Origin: Mycobacterium mantenii | GTDB lineage: Bacteria; Actinomycetota; Actinomycetes; Mycobacteriales; Mycobacteriaceae | Reading direction: 5' to 3' | Assembly: GCF_010731775.1 (NCBI RefSeq) | Contig: NZ_AP022590.1 | Location: forward strand, 5,642,001-5,706,000 | DNA: 64,000 bases | Part shown: in pieces, positions 52,880 through 61,025 of the stretch | Layout: every line of letters begins with the position of its first letter | Position numbering within the stretch: the first letter of the stretch is position 1 | Notes under the pieces: model-generated | What the model was told of the DNA's origin: nothing | The model's database searches: none | Seen by the model: the letters and a program-made list of their open reading frames with translations, nothing else | Made by a program: the position numbers and the translations under genes

Positions 52880-54475
52880 CTAGCGCCAGCTGGGCAGCCA
52901 AATCTCCATGTTCCAGGTCTGCTGCGAAATCGGCAGACCGGTGAGTATCGGGAACAGCCAAGCGAAGTTGGTCACCACCAACGCCACGTAGGCGCAGACC
53001 GCGATCAGCCCCAGCGTGCGGCGCTCCGAGTGCGCCTGCAGCCGCAGCCGTCGGGGCGGGGCGCCGGGGGTGTAGAGGATGTCGCCGCAGATCAGCGCGA
53101 TGGCCATCACCAGGAACGGCGCCATGGTCGCCGCGTAGAAGAAGTACATCTGCCGGTCGATGTCGGCGAACCAGGGCAGCCAGCCGGCGCAGTAGCCGAC
53201 CAGTACCGCGGCGTAGCGCCAGTCGCGGCGAACCAGCATGCGCCACAACGCGAAAACCAGGACCGGCACCGCCAACCACCACATCGCCGGGGTACCCACC
53301 AGCATCTCGGCCTTGACGCACGATTGGGCGCCGCACCCGGATACGTTCTGTTCGTCGATGGCGTAGAGCACCGGCCGCAACGACATCGGCCAGCTCCACG
53401 GTTTCGATTCCCAGGGGTGGTAGTTGCCGGCGGAATTCGTCAGGCCGGCGTGGAATTGGAACGCCTTGGCGGAGTAATGCCACAGCGATCGGATGGCGTC
53501 GGGCATCGGAACAATCGAATGTGCGCCGATCGTCTGGCCCACCTCGTGGCGGTCGATAGCGGTCTCGGAGGCGAACCACGGGGCGTAGCTGGCCAGGTAC
53601 ACCAACACCGGGATGACCCCCAGCGCGTACGCGGTGGGGATCAGGTCGCGCCGCAGCGTCCCCAGCCAGGGCCGGGTGACCTGATACTGACGCCGCGCGG
53701 CCACGTCGAACGCCAGCGACATGAGGCCGAAGAACAGCACGAAGTACAGGCCGGACCACTTTGTGCCGCAGGCCAATCCGAGCAGGATCCCGGCGCCGAA
53801 GCGCCACCATCGCACACCCAGCCGCGGACCCCACGCCGTGTCGGCGTTGCGGCCCTGCTGCAACGCGATGTGCATCCGTTCCCGAACCTGGTCGCGGTCG
53901 ACGATCAGCGCGCCGAACGCCGCGACCACGAAGAAGGTGAGGATGCCGTCGAGCAGTGCCGTCCGGGCGGCGACAAAGCTGACGCCGTCGCAGATCACCA
54001 GCACGCCGGCGATCGCGCCGATCAACGTGGAGCGGCTGATCCGCCGGACAATCCGCATCACCAGCGCCACCATGACCACGCCCAGCAACGCGCCGGTGAA
54101 CCGCCAGCCGATGCCGCTGTAGCCGAAGATCGCCTCGCCGAGGGCGATCAGTTGCTTGCCGACGGGCGGGTGGACGACCAGGCCGAACCCTGGATTGTCT
54201 TCCACCCCGTGGTTGTGCAGCACCTGCCAGGCTTGCGGCGCGTAGTGCTTCTCGTCGAAGACCGGGGTGCCGCTATCGGTGGGTGAGCCCAGGTTGAGGA
54301 AGCGCGTCACCGCGGCCACCAGGGTGATCACGCCGGTTACCACCCAGCCGCGGACCTGATCGGTCGGCCCGAAATCGGCCACCGGCACCAGCGGCCCGGG
54401 GCTGACGATGGGCACCGCGCGGTCCTGTTCGGCACCCTCCATGTTCAAGAGTGATTCGCGGGGCGGGGCGGTCAT
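52880..54475 (-). CDS. pmt: Protein O-mannosyltransferase
   Basis: The 531-residue polytopic GT39 enzyme transfers mannose from polyprenyl-phosphomannose to exported proteins. The catalytic Asp-Glu is in TPVFDEKHYAPQ of the first extracytoplasmic loop. Further PMT marks are VHPPVGKQLIALGEAIFG, RTALLDGILTF and GCGAQSCVK. Many helices follow. M. tuberculosis Pmt (Rv1002c) has 522 residues. ATG 54475 is preferred because a TACGAT hexamer lies 7 nt upstream. Confidence 0.94.
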   Translation of the reverse strand: MTAPPRESLLNMEGAEQDRAVPIVSPGPLVPVADFGPTDQVRGWVVTGVITLVAAVTRFLNLGSPTDSGTPVFDEKHYAPQAWQVLHNHGVEDNPGFGLVVHPPVGKQLIALGEAIFGYSGIGWRFTGALLGVVMVALVMRIVRRISRSTLIGAIAGVLVICDGVSFVAARTALLDGILTFFVVAAFGALIVDRDQVRERMHIALQQGRNADTAWGPRLGVRWWRFGAGILLGLACGTKWSGLYFVLFFGLMSLAFDVAARRQYQVTRPWLGTLRRDLIPTAYALGVIPVLVYLASYAPWFASETAIDRHEVGQTIGAHSIVPMPDAIRSLWHYSAKAFQFHAGLTNSAGNYHPWESKPWSWPMSLRPVLYAIDEQNVSGCGAQSCVKAEMLVGTPAMWWLAVPVLVFALWRMLVRRDWRYAAVLVGYCAGWLPWFADIDRQMYFFYAATMAPFLVMAIALICGDILYTPGAPPRRLRLQAHSERRTLGLIAVCAYVALVVTNFAWLFPILTGLPISQQTWNMEIWLPSWR

Positions 54476-54482
54476 CACGTCG

Positions 54483-54492
54483 ATCGTAGGCT
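54483..54492. promoter_or_regulatory. Overlapping divergent -10 hexamers of pmt and rsmI
   Basis: Plus-strand TAGGCT (54487-54492) is 7 nt before the rsmI ATG. Minus-strand TACGAT (54488-54483) is 7 nt before the pmt ATG. They share the bases TA at 54487-54488, so both promoters lie within a 24-base gap. Confidence 0.6.
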
Positions 54493-54499
54493 GTCGGTC

Positions 54500-55336
54500 A
54501 TGACCACCGGCCGCCTGTTGCTGGGCGCGACCCCCCTGGGGCAGCCGTCGGACGCCTCCCCCCGCCTGCTGGACGCCCTGGCTCGGGCCGACGTGGTGGC
54601 GGCCGAGGACACCCGTCGGGTGCGCACGCTGGCGAAGGCCCTCGAGGTGCGGATCACCGGTCGGGTGATCAGCATGTTCGACCGGGTCGAGAACGCCCGG
54701 GTGGACTCCGTGCTGGAGGCTATCCGCGCGGGTGCGACGGTGCTGGTGGTCAGCGACGCCGGGATGCCGCTGATCAGCGACCCCGGCTATCGGCTGGTGA
54801 CGGCGTGTGTGGAGGCCGGCCTGCCGGTGCGATGCCTGCCGGGGCCGTCGGCGGTGACGACCGCGCTGGCCGTGTCCGGTTTGCCGAGCGAGAAGTTCTG
54901 CTTCGAGGGGTTCGCGCCACGCAAGACGGCGGCGCGGCGGACCTGGCTGGACTCGCTGGCCGACGAGCGGCGCACCTGCGTGTTCTTCGAATCTCCGCGC
55001 CGGCTGTCGTCCTGTCTGCGAGACGCGGTGGACCGGCTCGGCGGCGCCCGCCGGGCCGCGATCTGCCGGGAGCTGACCAAGGTGCACGAGGAAGTGGTGC
55101 GCGGATCGCTCGACGAGCTGGCGGCGTGGGCGGCCGACGGTGTGCTCGGTGAGATCACCGTGGTGCTGGCCGGGGCCACCCCGAGCGCCGACCTGCCGTC
55201 GCTGGTGGCCGAGGTCGAGGAGCTGGTCGCGGCAGGCACCCGCATCAAGGACGCCTGCGGTGAGGTGGCCGGGGCCCATCCGGGGGTGCGTTCGCGCCAG
55301 CTCTACGACGCGGTGCTGCAGTCCCGCCGCGACTGA
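54500..55336 (+). CDS. rsmI: 16S rRNA (cytidine1402-2'-O)-methyltransferase
   Basis: The 278-residue tetrapyrrole-methylase-fold enzyme methylates the ribose of C1402. The motifs are LLLGATPLGQPSDASPR, VAAEDTRR, VVSDAGMPLISDPG and LPGPSAVTTALAVSG. Length and position match Rv1003. It is divergent from pmt with a leaderless-type promoter. Confidence 0.95.
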   Translation: MTTGRLLLGATPLGQPSDASPRLLDALARADVVAAEDTRRVRTLAKALEVRITGRVISMFDRVENARVDSVLEAIRAGATVLVVSDAGMPLISDPGYRLVTACVEAGLPVRCLPGPSAVTTALAVSGLPSEKFCFEGFAPRKTAARRTWLDSLADERRTCVFFESPRRLSSCLRDAVDRLGGARRAAICRELTKVHEEVVRGSLDELAAWAADGVLGEITVVLAGATPSADLPSLVAEVEELVAAGTRIKDACGEVAGAHPGVRSRQLYDAVLQSRRD

Positions 55337-55350
55337 CGGCGGCCCGTCGG

Positions 55351-56601
55351 TCAGCCGGCCGGGCTCGCGGCGGCGATGGATGCCAGCCCGACGACGGGCG
55401 ACGCCTTGTGCAGGCATTCGGCCCACTCGGCGTCCGGGTCGGAGTCGGCGGTGATCCCGCCGCCGACGCCCAGCACCGCGCCGCCCGCGGCATCGAATTC
55501 GACGGTGCGGATCGCGACATTCATCTCGCACCCTGCCACGGGTGACGCCAATCCGATTGCGCCACAATATATTCCACGACTATTAGGCTCCCATTGCGAG
55601 AGCAGTTGGCGGGCACGGTGTTTGGGTGTCCCGGTGACCGATGCCGGGGGAAAGGCGGCGTCCAGCAGCGCCGACGTCGGCAGCTCGGCGGGGACCTGTG
55701 CGGACACCGTCGACACCAAATGCCACACGCCCGGAGCCCGCCGCACCACCAACAACTCGGGCACCCTCACCGTGCCGACGATCGCCACCCTTCCCAGGTC
55801 GTTGCGGACCAGGTCGACGATCATGATGTTCTCGGCGACCTCTTTCGCCGACGCGCGCAGCGCCGACGGCCAGGCGTCCAGCGGCAGGGTGCCCTTGATC
55901 GGGCTGGACGTCACGAGCGTCCCGCGCCGGCGCAGGAAAAGCTCGGGGGACAGCGATGCCACCGCACCCCACGGGCCGGCGACGTAGGCCGCCCGCGCCG
56001 GAGAGGTCCGGGCGACGCCGTCAATGAAGAAGTCCAGCGGGGCGCCGGTGACCGTCCCGCTGAACTGGGTGCAGACGCAAGCCTGGTAGACCTCGCCGGC
56101 GCGGATGGCTTCCAGGCAGGCCAGCACCCCGTCGCGATGTGCCGCCCGGTCGGCGATGCCCCAATCGATCCGGCATGCGCCCGGCTCGGCCGCCGGTGTC
56201 GCCAGCGCGGCGGCGAGCCAGTCCGGCATCGGCGCGCCGGACAGGCTCTCATACCACCAACGGCCGTCGCGGTCGCGGCGCAGCACGCAGTCGGTCCAGC
56301 CGCCGGCGGCCTCGGGAAGCCGGTTGGGCCGGGCGCCGGCACCGGGGTCGGGATAGGACAGGTAACCGATCCAGCCACCGCCCACCGCGTGCGGCTCCGG
56401 CGTCCGCGGCGCCTGCACCGCGAACACGTCATCGGCGCGCACCGGGCGCACCGCCAGGCTCGGCGCGATCACCGCCAGGGCGCCGAACCATTCGCCGGTC
56501 AGCGCGGCCGGCGGCGGCAGACCGAGCCGGCCGGTGGCGTCACCCAGGGCGCGCAGCACCTGGGGTGCGGCGCCAAGGTCGCCGAGCCGGTCGATTCGCA
56601 C
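55351..56601 (-). CDS. pabB: Aminodeoxychorismate synthase component I
   Basis: The 416-residue chorismate-using enzyme, with PabA, makes aminodeoxychorismate for folate. The conserved C-terminal domain includes GEVYQACVCTQF, SSPIKGTLP, AENIMIVDLVRNDLGRV and PPASVTGTPKHRA. The PIKGT lysine and DLVRNDLG are typical of PabB. It is shorter than Rv1005c (about 458). Rv1004c is missing between rsmI and pabB here. The start is GTG 56601. Confidence 0.93.
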   Translation of the reverse strand: MRIDRLGDLGAAPQVLRALGDATGRLGLPPPAALTGEWFGALAVIAPSLAVRPVRADDVFAVQAPRTPEPHAVGGGWIGYLSYPDPGAGARPNRLPEAAGGWTDCVLRRDRDGRWWYESLSGAPMPDWLAAALATPAAEPGACRIDWGIADRAAHRDGVLACLEAIRAGEVYQACVCTQFSGTVTGAPLDFFIDGVARTSPARAAYVAGPWGAVASLSPELFLRRRGTLVTSSPIKGTLPLDAWPSALRASAKEVAENIMIVDLVRNDLGRVAIVGTVRVPELLVVRRAPGVWHLVSTVSAQVPAELPTSALLDAAFPPASVTGTPKHRARQLLSQWEPNSRGIYCGAIGLASPVAGCEMNVAIRTVEFDAAGGAVLGVGGGITADSDPDAEWAECLHKASPVVGLASIAAASPAG

Positions 56602-56658
56602 AGCCCTAGCTTGACAGAGCGGCGGCGTTTCGCACCCTCGGCGCCCGCCCCGCTGGTC

Positions 56659-56714
56659 GGATGGTGGCGACCCGCTGCACCCGGCTACGCCGCGTTTGCG
56701 ATCGCCCCGCTCAG
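56659..56714. repeat. Repeat C, single diverged copy
   Basis: GGATGGTGGCGACCCGCTGC, then ACCCGGCTACGCCGCGTTTG and CGATCGCCCCGCTCAGCC, matches the 55-base unit at 18426-18535 with scattered substitutions. It fills the gap between pabB and the sigma factor gene and touches the latter's stop. Confidence 0.7.
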
Positions 56715-57622
56715 CCGCGGCTGATGTCGCGGGCGGTGGCCAGGGCGGCCAGTTTCTGCGGGTTGCGCATCACGTAGAAATTGGTGATCTTGTCCTCGGC
56801 GATCTCCAGCGTGATCACGCCTTCGAGCTGTTCGCCGAGGTAGAGCCGAACCGCCGGGGCGCTGTTGCAGGTCACCATGTCCACCCGCATCGTGCCGAGC
56901 GCCGCGGCGCGGCGCATCAGCCCGGCGATGGCGCGGGCCACCTTTTCGGCGCCGACCACCGGCCGGCGGGCGGCGCTCACCACGCCGCCGCTGTCGGCGG
57001 TCCAGGTGGCGTCCGGGGCGAGCATGGTGATCAGCGCCTCCACGTCACCGTCGGCCGCGGTGGCCAGAAACTGCGCGGTGATCTCGGCATTGCGTTCCGG
57101 GTCCACCGCGTCGAATCGCTTCCGCCGGGCCCGCACGTGTTCGCGGGCCCGGTGCGCGACCTGCCGCACGGTGGGCGCCGGCCTGCCCACCGCCTCGGCG
57201 ATCTCGCCGTAGTCGAACCCGAACACCTCGCGCAGCACGAACACGGCCCGCTCGTCGGGACTCAGCGTCTCCAGCAACACCAGCATCGCCATCGAAATCG
57301 ACTCCGCCAGAACGACGTCGGCCGACGGGTCCTGCTCGTCGAGCAGCAACGGCTCCGGCAGCCACGGCCCCACGTAATCCTCGCGCCGGCGAGCACCGGC
57401 CCGCAGCGAGTTCAGCGCCTGACGGGTGACCAGCTGGGCCAGATACGACTTGGTGTCGCGTACCGTCGCCAGGTCGACCGCCGCCCACCGCAGATAGCTG
57501 TCCTGCAAGACGTCGTCGGCCTCGGTCGCCGAGCCGAGCATCTCGTAGGCGATGGTGAACAGCAGTGGCCGCAGCACGGTGAACCGTTCGGCGTGCCCGC
57601 TGCCGGTCGGTGCTTGCGTCAT
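56711..57622 (-). CDS. ECF41-type sigma factor with SnoaL-like C-terminal domain
   Basis: The 303-residue protein has sigma-2 (about 10-75, FTIAYEMLGSATEADDVLQD) and sigma-4 (about 125-180, LSPDERAVFVLREVFGFDYG). A SnoaL-like extension (about 195-295) regulates activity in the ECF41 family, which has no anti-sigma factor. SigJ of M. tuberculosis is the same type. The ATG overlaps the stop of the upstream oxidoreductase gene by 4 bases. ECF41 genes are usually linked to oxidoreductase or carboxymuconolactone genes, as here. Confidence 0.9.
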   Translation of the reverse strand: MTQAPTGSGHAERFTVLRPLLFTIAYEMLGSATEADDVLQDSYLRWAAVDLATVRDTKSYLAQLVTRQALNSLRAGARRREDYVGPWLPEPLLLDEQDPSADVVLAESISMAMLVLLETLSPDERAVFVLREVFGFDYGEIAEAVGRPAPTVRQVAHRAREHVRARRKRFDAVDPERNAEITAQFLATAADGDVEALITMLAPDATWTADSGGVVSAARRPVVGAEKVARAIAGLMRRAAALGTMRVDMVTCNSAPAVRLYLGEQLEGVITLEIAEDKITNFYVMRNPQKLAALATARDISRG

Positions 57623-58800
57623 CGCGCGGCGACCTCCTCGCCGGCGGGTGACGGCGCGGGCCGCTTGCCGCCCTTGATCCAGCGGTACGAACCGGGCTTG
57701 GCGGCCTCCCGGCGGATCGACCACAGCGTGCCCTTGCAGATCGCTTCCTTGACCGACGCCGCCGCCCGGCCGCCGAGGAACACGTTCACCGGGGTGTCAT
57801 CGGTGCGGGAGAACTGCACGGTGGCGTGCGTGCGGCCCAGGCTGATGCACTGCCCGACGAACGCCTGGCTCAGCGCCGCGGGCGCGTCGCCGGCAATGCG
57901 GCTGAGCACGGTGTTGGCGGCCTGCGCGCCCATCAGGCCGGCGGCCTGGCAGCTCATCCGCAGCGGCTGACCGGACGGCGCGGCGGCGTCACCCGCGGCG
58001 ACGATGCGCCCGTCGTCGATGCTGGTGAGCGTCTCGTCGGTGAGCAGCCGGCCCATCGGGTCGGTGTGCAGGCCGCTGCGGGCGGCCAGGTCCGGCACGG
58101 CGAATCCGGCCGTCCAGACCGTCGCCGCGCTGGGCAGCACGACGCCGTCGGTGAGCACCACCTCATCCCAGCGCACCTCGGCCACGGCGACGGACTCCAG
58201 CACGTTGACGCCCAGCCGGCGCAGCCGCTTGGCCACCGAGCGCCGGCCCCGCCTGCTCAGCGACGGACCGAGGACGGGGCCGCAGACCAGGGTCACCGGG
58301 CGCCCGCCCTCGGCCAGCTCGGAGGCGGTCTCGATGCCGGTCAACCCGCCGCCGACCACGGTGATGGGTGCGGGCAGCGGCAGATCGGTGAGCGCGTAGT
58401 GCAGCCGGTGCGCGCTTTCCAGGTCGGCGACCGAATGCGCGAATTCGGCGAAGCCGGGCACCGTCGAGGCGGTCGCACCCGTGCTTCCCACGGCGTAGAT
58501 CAGGTAGTCGTAGTTCAACTCCGCGCCGGAGGTCAGCAGGACGCGCCGGTCCTCGGTCTCGATGTGGTCGACGGTGTCGACGACCAACCTGATCCCCTCG
58601 CCGAGCAGCGTCGCGTAATCGGCGGTCGCCGTGCCCGTGTCGGCGACCAACTGGTGCAAGCGGATTCGCTCGACGAAGACCGGTCGCGGGTTCACCACGG
58701 TGATGTCGACGTCCGGACGCTGGCGCAGGTGGTTGGCCGCCAGGGTTCCGGCGTATCCGGCGCCGACGACGACGACATGCGTTCTTTGGGGGGCCTTCAT
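57619..58800 (-). CDS. FAD-dependent NADH-dehydrogenase-like oxidoreductase
   Basis: The 393-residue protein resembles Ndh-type pyridine nucleotide-disulphide oxidoreductases. The FAD motif is VVVVGAGYAGTLAANHL, the NAD(P) motif is ITVVGGGLTGIETASELAE, and the second FAD motif is GRIVAAGDAAAPSG. There is no redox cysteine pair. AAAAGGAGA precedes ATG 58800. It overlaps the ECF41 sigma gene by 4 bases and is the likely first gene and target of that regulon. Confidence 0.9.
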   Translation of the reverse strand: MKAPQRTHVVVVGAGYAGTLAANHLRQRPDVDITVVNPRPVFVERIRLHQLVADTGTATADYATLLGEGIRLVVDTVDHIETEDRRVLLTSGAELNYDYLIYAVGSTGATASTVPGFAEFAHSVADLESAHRLHYALTDLPLPAPITVVGGGLTGIETASELAEGGRPVTLVCGPVLGPSLSRRGRRSVAKRLRRLGVNVLESVAVAEVRWDEVVLTDGVVLPSAATVWTAGFAVPDLAARSGLHTDPMGRLLTDETLTSIDDGRIVAAGDAAAPSGQPLRMSCQAAGLMGAQAANTVLSRIAGDAPAALSQAFVGQCISLGRTHATVQFSRTDDTPVNVFLGGRAAASVKEAICKGTLWSIRREAAKPGSYRWIKGGKRPAPSPAGEEVAAR

Positions 58801-59193
58801 GGCTGTCTCCTTTTCGTGAGGACCTGTGCCCTTGAGACACCGCAGACCCGCCGAGCGTGACAGGCGCGCCCGCAATTGTGACGCGCCTCACTGCGAGGGG
58901 ACCGGGGTGTGGGCCGATTTGCGGCCGCACCCCCGCTGAGCTGCAGCGAAGCCATGCCGAAACGCGCATGATACGCTGCGCTACGCCAAATCGTGGCCCG
59001 CCCCGGGCCGGATGCACGCACCATTGGAACGCGCGAAATATGGGGTCACTTCAGGCGCATCGGTGTGTATTGGAGAAGCAACCTTGACGACGACCATCGC
59101 TGTGATTGGGCGGGACGCTGCGCCGGCGTCGGCGCAGTCACCGAGCCCACGCGGGCCGTTGTCGTCGGGCGTGATCTGACGCCGGTGACCATA
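58801..59193. other. Divergent intergenic region between oxidoreductase and DUF4832 lipoprotein
   Basis: The 393 bases contain the candidate ECF41 promoter near the left end (58836-58862). An in-frame extension of the right-hand gene back to 58993 is read as non-coding because it lacks a signal peptide pattern. Nothing else is recognised. Confidence 0.4.
58836..58862 (-). promoter_or_regulatory. Candidate ECF41-dependent promoter
   Basis: On the minus strand TGTCACG (58862-58856) precedes TGTC (58839-58836) by 16 bases. The reported ECF41 consensus is TGTCACA with CGTC at -10, so each element differs by one base. It lies 36 bases before the oxidoreductase start, consistent with autoregulation. 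Confidence 0.4.
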
Positions 59194-60864
59194 ATGTGTT
59201 CCTCGAGGAAACGCGCGCTGGCCGCTGTCGTGTGCGCGGTGCTGGCGCTCAGCGGCTGTGGCGGTAAGAGCGACCCCGGGCCGCTGTTGGCGATGGTCAG
59301 CCCGGCCATACCGCCCACCGCGCAGGAGATACCCAACCCGCTGCGCGGTCAATATGAGGAAATGCTGAATCCGCTTTTCCCGCAAGGTAATTCGTCGCAG
59401 CAGCGATACTCGCCCTGGCCCGCTTCATACGACGCCAGCTTGCGTGTCTCGTGGCGGCAGCTGCAACCCGTCGATCCGCGCACGTTGCCCCCGGATGCAC
59501 CCGACGACCGCAAGTTCGACTTCAGCGCGATCGATGACGCGCTGGCCAAGCTCGGGAGCCGGAACATGCGGCTGACCCTGGGCGTGTACGTCTACAAGTC
59601 CTGTTGCAACGACTCCTATCCGGGCAACACCAACATCGCGATTCCGGACTGGCTGCGCCCGTCGGCCGCCAGTTATCCCGTGCCACCCAACGGTTCCGCG
59701 CCGGGCGTCACCGAGGTGGTGCCGAACTTCAACGACCCCGACTACCTCAACGGCGTCAGCCAACTGCTGGCCGCGCTCGGCCGCCGTTACGACGGCGACG
59801 AGCGGCTCAGCGTGTTCGAGTTCTCCGGGTACGGGGACTTCGGCCAGAACCAACTCGCGTATCTGCGTGATTCGCTGGGCGCGGCGGGCCCCACCCCCGA
59901 CGAGAGCGCGGCAAAGCTGGGCTATTACAGCCAGTTCCGCGACCAGAGCATCACCAAGGCCTCCATTGCGCAGTTGGTCGCGGCGAACGTCAACGCCTTC
60001 CCGCACACCCAACTGGTGGTGGCGCCGCAGAATCCGGAAATCGTCCGCCAGCTGTTCGACGACGACGTCACCAAGAAATCGGCGGCCCCGGTTGGCGTCC
60101 GCGCGGACTGCCTCGGGGTCCAGAGCCCGCTGCCGGAGTGGGCCGAGGCCAGCGACTCGCACTATGTCCGGTCCAACGATGCGGTCGTCAACGCGATCAA
60201 GCAGCGGCTGATGACGGCGCTGGTGATCAGCCAGTGGTGTCGACCGCCGAGCGGGGCCGACCCCCGGTCGTACTACGAGAAGGGCCTGCACGACGTCATC
60301 CGGTACCACGTGTCGATGACGTCGAGCGCCGATTTCCCGGACAGCGATGCGACCACGGCGATGGATCCCAAGCTGTTTCAACTGTGGGGCCAGGCCAATA
60401 CCTCCGCGGGCTACCGGTATTCGGTCGAGGCCAAGCCGGGATCGCAATCGATCCAGGGCAAGGTGGCGACCATCTCGGTGGTCTGGACCAACTACGGCTC
60501 GGCGGCGGCCACCGAGCGCTGGGCGCCCGGATACAAGCTGGTGGACTTCTCCGGGGCGGTGGTGCGCAGCCTGCCCGCGACCGTCAATCTCAAGAAGCTG
60601 GTTCACGACGAATCCAGTTCGTCCCGGGAGGAGCCGGTTCCCGAGTCGGCGAGCGAGTCGGTGCACTTGGACGTGACGGGCCTGGCACCCGGGCACTACA
60701 CGCTGCGTGCCTCCGTCGAATGGCAACAGCACATACCGGGCGCCTCGCACGTCGTGAACTACGCACCCATGGCGCTGGCCCGGGACGGCCGCGACGGCTC
60801 GGGGTTGTACCCGATTGCCACACTGGACATCCCGAGCGATTCGGCCTCAGCAAACGGCCAGTGA
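59194..60864 (+). CDS. DUF4832/DUF4874-like secreted lipoprotein, copy 1
   Basis: The 556-residue protein has signal RKRALAAVVCAVLALSGC with lipobox LSGC. The mature part begins with NPLRGQYEEMLNPLFPQG, resembles a glycoside-hydrolase-like barrel (SWRQLQP, FEFSGYGDFGQNQLAY), and ends in a beta domain (SVVWTNYGSAAATERW). DUF4874-DUF4832 proteins are thought to be sugar-active, but no reaction is known. A second copy begins at 62902. GTG 59185 is an alternative start. Confidence 0.75.
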   Translation: MCSSRKRALAAVVCAVLALSGCGGKSDPGPLLAMVSPAIPPTAQEIPNPLRGQYEEMLNPLFPQGNSSQQRYSPWPASYDASLRVSWRQLQPVDPRTLPPDAPDDRKFDFSAIDDALAKLGSRNMRLTLGVYVYKSCCNDSYPGNTNIAIPDWLRPSAASYPVPPNGSAPGVTEVVPNFNDPDYLNGVSQLLAALGRRYDGDERLSVFEFSGYGDFGQNQLAYLRDSLGAAGPTPDESAAKLGYYSQFRDQSITKASIAQLVAANVNAFPHTQLVVAPQNPEIVRQLFDDDVTKKSAAPVGVRADCLGVQSPLPEWAEASDSHYVRSNDAVVNAIKQRLMTALVISQWCRPPSGADPRSYYEKGLHDVIRYHVSMTSSADFPDSDATTAMDPKLFQLWGQANTSAGYRYSVEAKPGSQSIQGKVATISVVWTNYGSAAATERWAPGYKLVDFSGAVVRSLPATVNLKKLVHDESSSSREEPVPESASESVHLDVTGLAPGHYTLRASVEWQQHIPGASHVVNYAPMALARDGRDGSGLYPIATLDIPSDSASANGQ

Positions 60865-61025
60865 GCGGTCGCGGCCGAAGCGGCGCGCCGCCCGTCGGCG
60901 CCTCGTCGTAAGGCCTGCTACACGGCACTGTGCGTGATACCGTTTCCAGACGGATTTCGGCCGCGTCGCCGCGCGGCCCGAGGTTCAACCAGCAAACAAC
61001 TGAGCGAACTAAAGGACCCCCTCGC

